The notes beneath the pieces were generated by a model. It saw nothing but the letters and a program-made list of their open reading frames with translations, ran no database searches and had not been told where the DNA came from. A program made the position numbers and the translations under genes. From the NCBI RefSeq assembly GCF_012489685.1, contig NC_080043.1, positions 55,326,289 through 55,390,288 on the forward strand: a DNA stretch of 64,000 bases, in the 5' to 3' direction. This DNA comes from Lotus japonicus. Lineage: Eukaryota > Streptophyta > Magnoliopsida > Fabales > Fabaceae. Numbering within the stretch: the stretch's first letter is position 1; each line of letters opens with the position of its first letter. This document shows positions 1-10,959 of the stretch, piece by piece.

Positions 1-347
1 AAAACACAACAACTCAGTGCTTATTTGATCAATGAAAGCACATGAGTTGATTACAAAACTCACACAATCAACTCACAAAGAAAACCCTGAATACAACTAA
101 CACCCTATAAAATCTCTCTCGTACCGCAGCTAGGGTTTCTCCAACACTTTCAATGGATGCTCAACTAGTGGTGTCTTCAATGGGCTTGAGCATCAAAGAG
201 TCCATATAGCAAAGTGACAGTGAATCTTCAAAAGATCTTCTCCACAAATAAGACCAAATCAACATTTAATTTGGTCTACAAAAATTAACCTTATTTCTCT
301 AAATAGATTAATTCCAATAATCACAGAAGACACGTCCATCTAATGAA
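1..347. other. Flank of Sirevirus A, no gene seen
   Basis: AT-rich DNA with no supported gene. The last five bases (343-347, ATGAA) are the left target-site duplication of the Sirevirus that follows. The same flank resumes at 13256, so 1-347 and 13256 onward were contiguous before that insertion. It is probably an older repeat, family not recognised. Confidence 0.5.
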
Positions 348-1588
348 TGTAAGATCAAGGTTTGATCAGTGGTTGCATCTCTATATTATGATGATTACAA
401 TTAAGGTTTGTGATGATGAACAATTATGGTACCCTAACGTTTGTCTTTTTTAGTTGTGACAAACAGGTTCTGAATCTGACCCAAGCCTATTCGTTCAGAG
501 GAAGAAGAACCAAGGGTTACTAAAAAGAGAGCTCTTTAGCTTACCATGTTCGTTCTGAACAGTGGCAAATCCTTCAGAAGTTCTGAAGATAGAAGCTTTC
601 AGGAAGTTCTGAAGAACCGGAGTCAGAAGTTCTGAAGACCAGATGTTCCAGTGGAACGGTCCAGAAGTAGAAGACTCAAGTTCTGAAGACGTGAAAGAAG
701 TTGGCATCTGAAGACCCAAGTTTTTCTAGCTCTGACGTTCATAAGTTCTGAGGAACTTGTTCAGAAGCAGAAGTTGCAAGGTCAGAGGATCCATGCTTCC
801 ATCTGACTGTGATCAGAAGCTTCACCAACGTTCATATGAAGCTCTCCAGATCTCAAGTCAGCGGGTGAAAGGACAGGTCACTGTCACTGTACAGATCGTA
901 CAAATCTCAGTCTGTCCGCCACCTACCTCGTGCAGCCTAGCAGTCTGATATTACAGGATTGTCACTCCAACGGACAAAACCCTAGCAACGGCTACATCAT
1001 ATGCCTTGGAGTATCTAAAGGCTGAAGATAGAAGAAAGAAGCTGAGAAACTTTGCTGAAAACATTCAACCTATTCGAACAATCTCTTAGCATTATTTCTT
1101 CACTGTTTTTAAACATCTGAGTTTACTATCAGCTTTTTAGAAGCACTTATTGTAAACCCAAAACCTTTTACATCACATTGTAAAGTTCCTTAAGAGACCA
1201 AGGTTGGTCGGATCTTGAGAGGACTGAATCAAGGTTGATTCAATGTTTAGCTAGTCTTAAGAGGATCCGTAGATCAGCTTCTTAAGAGGATACTAGTGAG
1301 AAAATCAGTGTATTGTTAATCACTTAGCAGGTAGCAAAGTGCAGTTGTAACATTCATTGATTTTAGTGAATTGCCTTCATCAGAAGAAGGAAGAAATCAC
1401 CTTCACAGGTGGACTGGATTAGCTTGAGCTTTTATCTCAAGTGAACCAGGATAAAATACTTGCGTGCTTTACTTCTTATCCTTCAACACTTAGTTCTTAT
1501 CCTTGAGTTTTGAAAAGGTTCTAAAAGTATACCATTTATTCAAAAACTCTATTCAAACCCCCCATTTCTAGTGTTTTTCGCACCTTCA
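348..1588 (+). repeat. 5' LTR of Sirevirus A
   Basis: Begins TGTAAGATC and ends CCTTCA directly before the primer-binding site. Its U3 holds several copies of a motif close to AGTTCTGAAGA between about 580 and 760, probably a regulatory array. Short ORFs inside (for example minus 495-719) recur identically in the other LTR and are not genes. Confidence 0.93.
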
Positions 1589-1590
1589 AT

Positions 1591-1602
1591 TGGCATCAGA
1601 GC
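1591..1602 (+). other. Primer-binding site of Sirevirus A
   Basis: TGGCATCAGAGC two bases after the LTR end. The canonical plant copia site complementary to initiator methionine tRNA is TGGTATCAGAGC, so there is one substitution. Elements B and C have related sites at 20380-20391 and 53144-53155. Confidence 0.85.
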
Positions 1603-1666
1603 TCCGGTTCTGATTTAAACACCTAACCGTGTTCAGTGATCCAGAACCTTGTGTGAAAAACAAACG

Positions 1667-3541
1667 ATGGCCCAAGCCAATACTTCCGCTGACAACAACA
1701 ACAACAACAATCAACTCAGAGCACCAATCTTTGATGGTGAAAAGTTTGAGTACTGGAAAGATAGAATAGAATGCTATTTCCTTGGCACTGACCCAGATCT
1801 CTGGGATATGGTCATTGAAGGCTATACTGATCCAGTAGATGCTTCAGGAGTGAAGATCCCTCGTTCTGAAATGACTGACGCTCAGAAGAAGCGTTTCAAG
1901 GATCATCACAAGGCGAAGTCTATGCTATTCAGCTCAATATCATATATTGAGTATGAGAAGATCTCTGACAAAGAAACAACAAAATCCATCTTTGACTCCT
2001 TGGTCATGACGCATGAAGGAAATGAAGAGGTCAAGGAAACCAAGGCTCTTGCTCTCATACAACAATATGAGCAGTTTAAGATAGAATCTGGTGAAACTAT
2101 TGAGGAGATGTACTCAAGGTTTCAAACTCTGATTGCTGGAATCAGAGTGCTAAACAAGGGCTACTCTACTGGTGATCACGTCAAGAAGATCATCAGAAGT
2201 TTGCCTAAGGAATGGAGGGCTTTTGTCACTGCACTGAAGCTCTCCAGGAATCTGAACTCGTTGAAGTTAGAAGAACTCGTTAGTCATCTCAGAAGCCATG
2301 AGATTGAACTCAAGGAGGACAAGCCTCAAAAGAAAGACAAATCTATTGCTCTCAAGTCAAAGTCTGACAAAGCAAAAGCCTATCAGGCAGAAGAGGAAGA
2401 TTCCTCTGAAGAGCTATTAGATGCGTTTGGTGATGAAGAACTATCTCTTTTCACAAAGAGATTAAGCAAACTCTGGAAGAACAGACATAACAAAGGCAAA
2501 GGACCAAAGAAAAGCTCAGGAAGATTTGAATCTTCATCCGGTCAGAAGAAGTCGTCTGGAAAGGAAGTCACTTGCTTCGAGTGCAAGGAATCTGGATACT
2601 ACAAGAGTGACTGTCCCAAGCTAAAGAAGGACAAGAGACCAAGAAGAGTCTTCAAGAAGAAAGCTCTCGTGACCTTCGATGCAACTGATTTTGATGAAGC
2701 TGAGTCAGAAGAAGATGAAGCTGTGGAGGCTCTGATGGCTACCACCAGCAGAGGTGCTGAAGCTTCAGAAGATGACTCAGACTCTGAGAATGATGATGAG
2801 GTATTCTCTAATTTTTCTCCATCTGAGCTAAGAACTGCTTTATCTGAAATAATGGAGAAACATGATGTTCTAGTAAGTAAATATAAAGAGCTTAAAAGGA
2901 AATATGCTGTTAAAACCAGTTCTTCAGAAGTTCATGAGAAGTCAGTCTCTGAACTCATGGAAGAAAACTATACTCTTGTTAATGACAACGCTGTTCTTCG
3001 TGCTAAAAATGATGTGCTAGAAGACCAACTTGCATCATCTGATGTTAAGTATGAGACAAAATATGAGAAATCGTTTCAAAAGTTCCTTTCCAAGGGCATA
3101 GACAGAAGTCTTATGGCTTCAATGATCTATGGCATGAGCAGAAATGGGAACAGTGGCCTTGGCTACTCTCAATCCATGAGAGATGAGTCATCTGAGCCCA
3201 AACGCGAACCATTGCATAAGCATTTCGTTCCCGCTGGCACTGTCATTCCAGAAAAGGTTACACCAAAGGTGGTGAAACCAAAGGGAAAGTTTCAACTTGA
3301 CATGTCTAAATATTATAATCAAGTTCCTTTGCATTATCCTCCTATTGCACCCAAAGTTTCAAGAGCTTCTGGGAAAACTAACAAGAAAGGACCCAAGATA
3401 TGGGTACCTAAGGCAAAAATTATTCCTGTTACAGATATCTTATGCAGCTCAGCTAAGACACCTGCCATGGTACCTGGACAGTGGATGCTCACGACACATG
3501 ACGGGCACAAGGTCTATATTCCAAGAACTGACACCGCTTAA
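1667..3541 (+). CDS. Gag polyprotein of Sirevirus A
   Basis: An uninterrupted ORF for the capsid/nucleocapsid protein that packages the retroelement RNA. I prefer the ATG at 1667, just after the leader; an in-frame ATG at 1649 is also possible. The N-terminal third has the copia Gag core (FDGEKFEYWKDRIECYF, then LVMTHEGN, then the SRFQTLIAGIRVL region). A zinc knuckle follows near 2574, but it reads C-x2-C-x4-Y-x4-C: the usual histidine is tyrosine, so zinc binding is doubtful. The C-terminal half is acidic with coiled-coil character. The last about 80 codons overlap the protease frame, which is shifted +1. A homologous Gag with the same ending is encoded at 18640-20319 on the minus strand. 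Confidence 0.88.
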   Translation: MAQANTSADNNNNNNQLRAPIFDGEKFEYWKDRIECYFLGTDPDLWDMVIEGYTDPVDASGVKIPRSEMTDAQKKRFKDHHKAKSMLFSSISYIEYEKISDKETTKSIFDSLVMTHEGNEEVKETKALALIQQYEQFKIESGETIEEMYSRFQTLIAGIRVLNKGYSTGDHVKKIIRSLPKEWRAFVTALKLSRNLNSLKLEELVSHLRSHEIELKEDKPQKKDKSIALKSKSDKAKAYQAEEEDSSEELLDAFGDEELSLFTKRLSKLWKNRHNKGKGPKKSSGRFESSSGQKKSSGKEVTCFECKESGYYKSDCPKLKKDKRPRRVFKKKALVTFDATDFDEAESEEDEAVEALMATTSRGAEASEDDSDSENDDEVFSNFSPSELRTALSEIMEKHDVLVSKYKELKRKYAVKTSSSEVHEKSVSELMEENYTLVNDNAVLRAKNDVLEDQLASSDVKYETKYEKSFQKFLSKGIDRSLMASMIYGMSRNGNSGLGYSQSMRDESSEPKREPLHKHFVPAGTVIPEKVTPKVVKPKGKFQLDMSKYYNQVPLHYPPIAPKVSRASGKTNKKGPKIWVPKAKIIPVTDILCSSAKTPAMVPGQWMLTTHDGHKVYIPRTDTA

Positions 3542-4190
3542 GTCAGGAGGAGACGTTGGCTTTGGAGGAAACCAGAAGGGAAAAATCATTGGAAAAGGTT
3601 CCATAGGAGATGGAAAAACTCCAGTCATCAACGATGTACTTCTGGTTGATGGATTAATACATAACCTGCTCTCCATAAGCCAAATTGCTGACAGAGGTTA
3701 TGATGTGATCTTTAATCAAACTTGCTGCAAAGCTGTCAGTCAAATAGATGGATCTATTCTGTTCTATGGGAAAAGAAGAAATGATATTTACAAAATCAAA
3801 TCCTCTGAACTGCTGTCTCAGAAGGTTAAATGTCTTATGTCAGTTAATGATGAGCAATGGATCTGGCACAGACGCCTAGGGCATGCCAGCCTCAGGAAGA
3901 TCTCTCAGCTAAGCAAGCTAAATCTCGTCAGAGGATTGCCTCGTCTGAAGTATTCATCAGAGGCTCTATGTGAAGCTTGTCAGAAGGGAAAATTCACCAA
4001 GAAACCCTTTAAAGCAAAGAATGTGGTATCTACAACAAGACCCCTTGAGCTACTTAACATTGATCTCTTTGGACCAGTGAAAACTGAATCCATTGGAGGA
4101 AAGAAGTATGGGTTAGTCATTGTAGATGATTACAGCAGGTGGACATGGGTGAAGTTCCTAAGGCACACACTATGTTTACCAACTTCATTA
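3465..4190 (+). pseudogene. Protease and N-terminal integrase of Sirevirus A
   Basis: Frame +1 relative to gag. It opens with the aspartic protease signature DSG (3477-3485, in WYLDSGCSRHMTG), then the GAG-pre-integrase segment with the integrase zinc-binding His/Cys residues (WHRRLGH at about 3863, then CEAC) and the first catalytic Asp in IDLFGP. The frame ends in a stop just past WVKFLRH near 4160. The continuation of integrase is in another frame (next entry), so a small deletion has broken the gene. The break lies at a short GCAC repeat, consistent with a slippage or microhomology deletion whose length is not a multiple of three. How the frame is reached from gag is discussed in the findings. 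Confidence 0.85.
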
Positions 4191-4654
4191 CCCTAGTTCA
4201 GAAGGAGTTTCAAACCTCAGTGATTACTGTCAGAAGTGATCATGGTGGAGAATTTGAGAACAAAGATTTCCAAGAATTGTTCAACTCCCAAGGAATCTCT
4301 CACAACTTCTCTTGTCCTCGCACTCCCCAACAAAATGGAGTTGTTGAAAGAAAGAACAGAACTCTTCAGGAGATGGCTCGCACCATGATGCAAGAATCAA
4401 GTATGGCCAAGCACTTCTGGGCAGAAGCAATCAACACTGCTTGCTATATCCATAACAGAATCTCCATCAGACCTATTCTGGAGAAGACTCCTTATGAGCT
4501 ATGCAAAGGAAGACAACCTGATATCTCTTACTTCCATCCATTCGGAAGTACTTGCTACATGCTCCACACTAAGGAGCAATTGGGTAAATTCGACTCTAAA
4601 GCTTTAAAATGCAATTTTCTTGGTTATTCTAAAAGATCTAAAGGTTTTAGAATT
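4163..4654 (+). pseudogene. C-terminal integrase of Sirevirus A
   Basis: Continues the integrase core after the frameshift: the second catalytic Asp in VRSDHGGEFEN and the glutamate in NGVVERKNRT complete a DD35E set across the two frames. The HFWAEAINTACYIHNR and FHPFGSTCYML blocks typical of copia integrase follow. The coding sequence is then cut by a Stowaway MITE at 4657. The reading frame on the far side (4961 onward) is compatible with this one, so the MITE by itself did not shift the frame when its target duplication is discounted. Confidence 0.87.
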
Positions 4655-4656
4655 TA

Positions 4657-4960
4657 CTCCCTCCGGTCCTATTTATAAGCATGAAAGAGAAGAAAAATCT
4701 TGGTCCTTTTTATAAGAACCAAATGAAAGTTTAAGCTATATTAATTAATTTTTTCCAATGATGCCCTTATTAATTCTAACTTGTAAAATGTGTCTCATTA
4801 ATTATTCTCTCTCTTTTCCACTTTCCAACACTAATAACAAAGGGTAATTTTGGAAGTTCATTTTAATTTAAGACAAATTTAATGCATTTTATCTAGTTTA
4901 ACTACATTTCTTAAACTATGTGAATTTTTTTTTGTTGCTTATAAATAGGACCGGAGGGAG
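4657..4960. mobile_element. Stowaway-type MITE (304 bp) inside integrase/RT
   Basis: Terminal inverted repeats of at least 20 bp, starting CTCCCTCCGGTCC and ending GGACCGGAGGGAG, flanked by TA at 4655-4656 and 4961-4962. TIR sequence and TA target are diagnostic of Stowaway (Tc1/mariner-derived) MITEs. No coding capacity. It inserted after Sirevirus A. A decayed relative is at 23561-23769. Confidence 0.93.
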
Positions 4961-6835
4961 TATAATATTATTCATCAAACTGTTGAGGAGTCTATTCAAA
5001 TTAGATTTGATGATAAGCTTGGCTCAGAAAAGTCAAAGCTGTTTGAAAGATTTGCAGATTTAAGCATTGATTGTTCAGAAGCAAATCAACCAAAGAACAA
5101 CTCAGAGGATGTTGCTCTAGAGGCAGAAGCATCTGAAGCTGCTCCAACAACTTCTGATCAACTTCAGAAGAAGAAAAGAATAGTTGCCTCTCATCCAGAA
5201 GAACTGATCATTGGCAACAAAGATGCTCCCGTCAGAACCAGGTCTATGCTTAAACCTTCAGAAGAGACTCTTCTGAGTCTGAAGGGACTTGTATCTCTCA
5301 TTGAGCCAAAATCAGTTGATGAAGCTCTTGAAGACAAAGGCTGGATTCAGGCAATGCAAGAAGAGCTAGATCAGTTCACCAAGATTGATGTATGGACCTT
5401 AATGCCCAAACCCAAAGGTTTCCATGTCATAGGAACCAAGTGGGTATTCAGAAACAAGCTGAATGAAAAAGGAGAAGTAACAAGAAACAAGGCAAGACTG
5501 GTGGCTCAAGGCTACAGTCAACAAGAAGGGATTGACTACACTGAGACCTTTGCTCCTGTAGCAAGGCTTGAAGCTATAAGGCTACTGATTTCCTTCTCAA
5601 TAAATCATAACATCATTCTCCATCAAATGGACATCAAGAGTGCCTTCCTAAATGGCTACATTTCTGAAGAAGTGTATGTCAAGCAACCTCCTGGCTTTGA
5701 AGATGACAAATATCCAGATCATGTCTACAAGCTCAAGAAGTCACTCTATGGACTGAAACAAGCTCCCAGAGCGTGGTACGAAAGGCTCAGCTCCTTTATT
5801 CTACAGAATGAGTTTGTAAGGGGTAAATGTGACAATACTCTTTTCTGCAGAACCTATAAGAATGATATTCTTATAGTTCAGATTTATGTTGATGACATTA
5901 TTTTTGGTTCTGCTAATCCCTCCTTGTGCAAGGAATTCTCTAAGTTGATGCAGGCTGAATTCGAAATGAGCATGATGGGAGAACTCAAATATTTCCTGGG
6001 AATTCAAATAGATCAACGACCAGGAGTCACCTATATCCATCAGAAGAAGTACACCTTGGAACTTCTGAAGAAGTTCAACATGAGTGACTGCAACATCTCC
6101 AAGACTCCAATGCATCCAACATGCATTCTTGAGAAAGAGGAAGTTTCCTCTAAGGTTTGTCAGAAGCTCTATCGTGGAATGATAGGCTCTCTTCTTTACT
6201 TAACTGCCTCCAGACCTGATATATTGTTTAGTGTGCATCTCTGTGCTAGATTCCAATCAGATCCTAGAGAGACTCACTTAACTGCTGTTAAGAGGATCCT
6301 CAAATATCTGAAAGGAACCACTAACCTTGGCTTGATGTATAGAAAAACATCAGAGTATACACTTTCAGGTTTTTGTGATGCTGACTTTGCTGGAGATAGA
6401 GTGGAAAGAAAAAGCACTTCTGGAAGCTGCCATTTCCTTGGAGCAAATCTTGTCACTTGGTCAAGCAAGAGAGAGAACACAATTGCTCTATCAACTGCAG
6501 AAGCAGAATATGTCTCAGCTGCCACTTGCTGTACACAAACCATTTGGATGAAGAATCATCTGGAGGACTATGGTTTGTCTCTGAAGAAGGTCCCCCCTAT
6601 TTACTGTGACAACACAGCTGCTATCTCACTCAGCAAGAATCCCATTCTACACTCAAGAGCAAAGCATATAGAGGTAAAGTATCATTATATTCGTGATCAT
6701 GTTCAGAAGGGCACTCTATCATTAGAGTATGTTGATACTGACCATCAGTGGGCAGATATTTTCACTAAGCCCTTAGCAGAAGATAGGTTTTTATTTATTC
6801 TTGAAAACCTGAACATGGACTTTTGTCCAGAGTAA
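4961..6835 (+). pseudogene. Reverse transcriptase and RNase H of Sirevirus A
   Basis: An open frame of about 620 codons, the best preserved part of pol. It begins with the acidic Sirevirus linker, then the copia [28 protein letters not shown] region, QMDIKSAFLNGY, LKKSLYGLKQAPRAWYE, and the catalytic YVDD box at 5885-5896. The RNase H domain follows with CDADFAGD near 6374, the STAEAEY glutamate, and the HIEVKYHYIRDHV block, ending TKPLAEDRF. All expected catalytic residues appear present. I class it as a pseudogene only because the upstream protease/integrase part is broken and a MITE separates it from gag, so it cannot be translated as the usual polyprotein. Confidence 0.9.
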
Positions 6836-7264
6836 GGTTTTCTTCAGAACTTCTGACCCTGGTACCTCTGAAGTCATCAGATGTTACCGCTTTCAGAAGT
6901 TACTCGATCAGAAGCACTTAACCCACCGGTTAAACTTCTGTGGTAGGCAACAATACACGTGTCACTTCAATTGTGACATAGTTCCTTGAGTCGCGTGGTA
7001 TATCTGCTATAATGATGATGCCTACTCTCCTTTACTATGCTATTTTCAGACTATCTATTCTATAACCGTTGATCTTGCCTTTAATTCTTTAAAAACTATC
7101 AACGGTTACCATTAAACCCACTATGTGCGCACTATTCACACACGATCTTCCACTCACTTACACAGACGGTTTTCAAACTCTTCGTGTGCATTGCATTCAT
7201 TCATACTCCTCCCTCCAACATTCCCCCTTTCTCTCTGAACCCTAAACCTCACTCACTGAGAATC

Positions 7265-10200
7265 ATGGGCAAATCAAGGAAATAAAAGGTGAATGTTACT
7301 GCATCTTCCAAACAAACTAACGAAGAACAAGGGAATCAAAGATTTGAAGAAGCTCAGAAGATTCTAAATGCGACAAATGTAGTCACATGTGTCAAGAAAG
7401 CAGAAGATCTGAATGTGTGCTGTGAAGCAAGAGTTGATTTCGACAATCTGGTTGAACATGGGTTCGACATCAGGGATCAAGTCAACTTGCAAGGGTGGTC
7501 TGGCTACTTCAATAGACTCTGTGGTCCGATTTATCACAAATTGGTTGTAGAGTTCTGGAAAAACGCAGTTTGCAACGACTACTATGTCGTTTCTCATGTG
7601 CTGGACAAGAATATTGTGATCTCAGAAGAATCCATTGCAAAGCTGCTGGGTATGGAGTTCCAACAAGGAAAAAGGATAAAAACGTTGATGCCAATGTTCC
7701 TGGGATGAGGAACATGGTCAACAAGGCGATTTATGATAACTGGTCTCAGGAGAAAACCAAATACAACATAAAGGATTTGAAGCCTCAGATGAAGATTTGG
7801 CAGAAGATTTTCATTACCTGCATTCACCCCAGAACCGGTGGAACTGATTACCTTAATGCAACTCAAAAGGTAATCATGTACTACATTTCTAAGGGTGAGC
7901 CTATATGTCTGCCGTTTCTGCTCTTCAACTATTTGAAGGAATGCGTTGAGAAATCAAGGACCACTGCTACTGAGAACAAAAGGTTAATTTCTTACATTCC
8001 GTATGGAAGGTTGCTGTCAGATATCTTCGTCCAGAATAAACTTGTCAAGACCCTGTCAGACCTTGGACTTCATGAAGATCTGGCCATGACGATTGGCGAT
8101 GCTCTCAATGGAACCAAGTTGAAAAAGATGCAAATCATTGAGAAAGTTCAAGTTGTGCCCACAGAAGACACTTCTGAAGAAGTTCGTCAGAGGAACTACC
8201 CTATTGATGACTTTCCTCTTTGGTCTAAAAAGAACAACCTAGCATGCATTCTGGAGTATGTTAGGATGCTCAGAAGAGAAGGAGATCCTATCTCTCTTGA
8301 GGACTTTGTCAAAACACTTCATGATAGTCCTCCTGAGATGGCAACAAGGAAGTAAAAAAGGGCAACAAGCAGCAAGCCTTCAGATCCTAAGGGCAAAGGG
8401 ATTCTGACAGAGGAACCTACTAAGAAGAAAGCTGCATCCAAGTCTGTGGTCATCAGGGAACCCTCTCCTGAAAGACCTTCTAAGAGAATCTCAGTGCAAT
8501 CACGTCAAATGTCTGAATCTGAAAGTTCTGAGAACTCCTTGGAAGAATCCTCAAGTGAGGAAACTGAAGATGATGATGTTCCTCTGGCCAAGAGGCGAAA
8601 AGTTATCTTTGTGGAAGAAGAAGATGAGCAGGATGACTGTGAGATCATCCAGGACGTGCTTCAGGATATAAGGGAATCTTCAGAAGCTGAAGAATCCACG
8701 GATTCTGATGTTGTACCCTTAGTGAAGAGAAGGAAACTGCCTCTGAAGGGTCCACTTCAGTAGAAAGAGGCAGAATCGAAGCTAGCATCTGACCTTGCTT
8801 CAGAAGCACAAAGGGAAAGAAGATCAAAAAGCACTTCTGATTCTGCAAGGGCTGCAAAACTCACCAGAACCACTTCCATCAGAAGCCCAAGTAAGGTAAT
8901 TACTAAAAGCATTAACTCTGATTCTGCTTTAGTAATTATTCCTGAACAACCCCTACCTATATCTACTTCCATGCCTACCTCAACCCAAACAGGTCCCACT
9001 CAAACACAAGCCCCTCAAACAAACATCCAAACAGCTGCCTCTGCCATTCCATCCATCCCAATTCAAACCTCTTCCACATCCACCACAACTGAACCAGTAC
9101 CTCCTTTCAATTCCTTCGTTCAAGGTATTGTTCAAAGTGAGGCTACCCTGAAACATTTGGTTCAACAATTTTCTCCCCAGCCTCCATCCACTTCAAAGAC
9201 CCTCCTATTAACCCAAACTAGTGAGATCCCTGCGGAGAAAGAAAAAGAGGATGATGATGTTCAAATTCTTGAACCTCCCTTCAATGTGAAGCCTATTCAA
9301 CAAGTGGCTTCCAACTTTGAAGATCAGCTCCCAGATGCTGCTGAAACCTCCTATGTGTCCTTGTCCAACTATTCTGCAGTAAACTCACGAGATCTGAGTT
9401 TTACCTCACCTGAGAAGACTGCTACTTCCGGGAATAGACAAGTGACTATCTCTGAAGCTGAGCACATGGATGAGTCTGATCATTCGGGCATAGAGAAGAA
9501 TCATGAGATTGAGTCTGCTCAACCCAGAACTGAGAGTCCCAATGCTTCAAGCTCAAATGCTGCCAGAACTTCTCAGCCTGTCTTAACCTTGGCAACCTCT
9601 CTCAGACCTCAAAATCTAATTCAACTGATTCAGGAGTTCCCTGAAGAGGCAACCAGAAGATTACAATGGTTGTATCAGGTAACTGATAATCAGTTTGATG
9701 CTTCTTTTGTTGATGGTCTGTGGTCTGCATTTGGATGATGGTCAGAAAGCAGAGCTTATGAATTTCAGAAGCAGCTGGACAGTGAGAAACGTATAAGAAT
9801 TCATAATGCATCTGAAAGGGCTTATGAGCAAAGACAGAGGGTGCTGCACAAGGTTTGTGAACCTTTGAGAAGAGCTGTGGCTGAAAGAGATTCTGTTATC
9901 TCTGAATGCACTTCAGAAGATGTTGAGATGATTTCAGAAGAGGCTGCAGAAGACAGTTCTGAAGGGATAGTAATTCTGGAAGTTGCTGTTTTTAATGAAG
10001 TTGAGAAGCAAGGGCCAATTCAAGTTGATACTGAAATGTCATCAGAGGCTGGAGTTGCTACTCATGCTCAAGCTCCAGAAGTTCCTACCTCTACTCCAGC
10101 TCCAGAAGTTGCTACTCTTGCTGCCAGAATTGACCAAATTCAAGATGATCAGCAGAGACTGTTTCAGATGGTTGAACAACAAGGATTGGTTCAGATTGAA

Positions 10201-10290
10201 CAGAGCAGACAGATTCAGGAATCCTCCCGCAGAATGGAAGATATGATGAAATTCCTGATCGAACATCTTCCCTCTTCTTCCAAGCCTTGA
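7265..10290 (+). pseudogene. Envelope-like ORF of Sirevirus A, broken
   Basis: The region after RNase H where Sireviruses carry an envelope-like gene of unproven function. The ATG at 7265 is followed by a stop at codon 7 (7283). The conserved domain follows (LQGWSGYFNRLCGPIYHKLV; then after a frameshift near 7680 the ITCIHPRTGGTDYLNATQK, YIPYGRLLSDIFVQNK and DDFPLWSKKNN blocks), the type annotated in plants as 'putative plant transposon protein'. Further stops are at 8353, 8761 and 9736. The middle is Ser/Glu-rich with basic KRRK clusters, then Pro/Thr/Ser-rich, and the end (9841-10290) is a coiled coil. Homologous remnants lie at 46848-49415 and 61213-62893. I see no convincing signal peptide or fusion motif. 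Confidence 0.82.
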
Positions 10291-10428
10291 AACCCTTCTC
10301 CTTTATCCTGCATGCATTTATTTGTTATGAGTACATTTGATTCATGTTGACTGTGTTAATTTCTTATTCTATTATTCAATGCACTGTCCACTTAGTAACT
10401 CACATGCTTTTATAATTTGATAAGTTTT

Positions 10429-10959
10429 ATGCATGTTTTTCTGTTACTTTTCCTCCTTATAATCTCTGCAATCCTTCTTCTCAATCCACTGCAATTCACT
10501 TCACATCAGTCATTTCACTCTCCCCTTACTTCTAGTTCAAGAATGACTTCTGTAGAATTGATTTCTGAACTCAAGACTATGGTATTTGACCAAGTCTTTC
10601 CTTGGAGCGTTAATCTATCTGCTTCTCAAATTTCTATAGCTCTTGAGAAGACTGAAAATCTTCTGAATTGTTGGCTAACATCCCACCAGACTCACTGTCT
10701 TCAGAATCTTCAAGAAATTCTGAATGACCTCCTTCGTCTGAAAACTCGCCGGTAGGACGTTGAAGATCAGTTCCAGGGCATTTGTATGCTTCTGGAATAT
10801 GAAGAAGATCAAAACGAAGCGGATCAAGATGCGGTCCGGGAGAATGAAGCTCTGAAGGAAGACCTGGCTACCCAAATGGCCTCAATTGATCAGGACATGC
10901 GTCCTCTCCATCTACAACTTCTCTCCATGAAGAATTCTCGAGCTTTCCTATGTATCTAG
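10429..10959 (+). pseudogene. ORF3 of Sirevirus A (small unknown protein)
   Basis: A small ORF between the envelope-like gene and the 3' noncoding region. Its likely core starts at the ATG at 10543 (MTSVELISELKTMVFDQVF). An in-frame ATG at 10429 would add a very hydrophobic, signal- or membrane-like stretch (MHVFLLLFLLIISAILLL), though this may be only T-rich leader. An in-frame TAG at 10753 interrupts it. Beyond it the frame stays open through an acidic coiled-coil segment (YEEDQNEADQDAVRENEALK) to a stop at 10957-10959. The C-terminal half lies in the left arm of the 432-bp inverted repeat, so an antisense copy exists at 11473-11665. A possibly related ORF is at 60429-60823. Function unknown. 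Confidence 0.55.

Noticed and set aside
495..719. 74-codon minus-strand ORF identical at 12162-12386
   Set aside because: It lies inside the two LTRs of element A and is repeated only because the LTRs are repeated; low-complexity translation of the U3 motif array.
9983..10246. Second-frame ORF inside the envelope-like region
   Set aside because: Overlaps the coiled-coil frame at 9841-10290, which has the family pattern.
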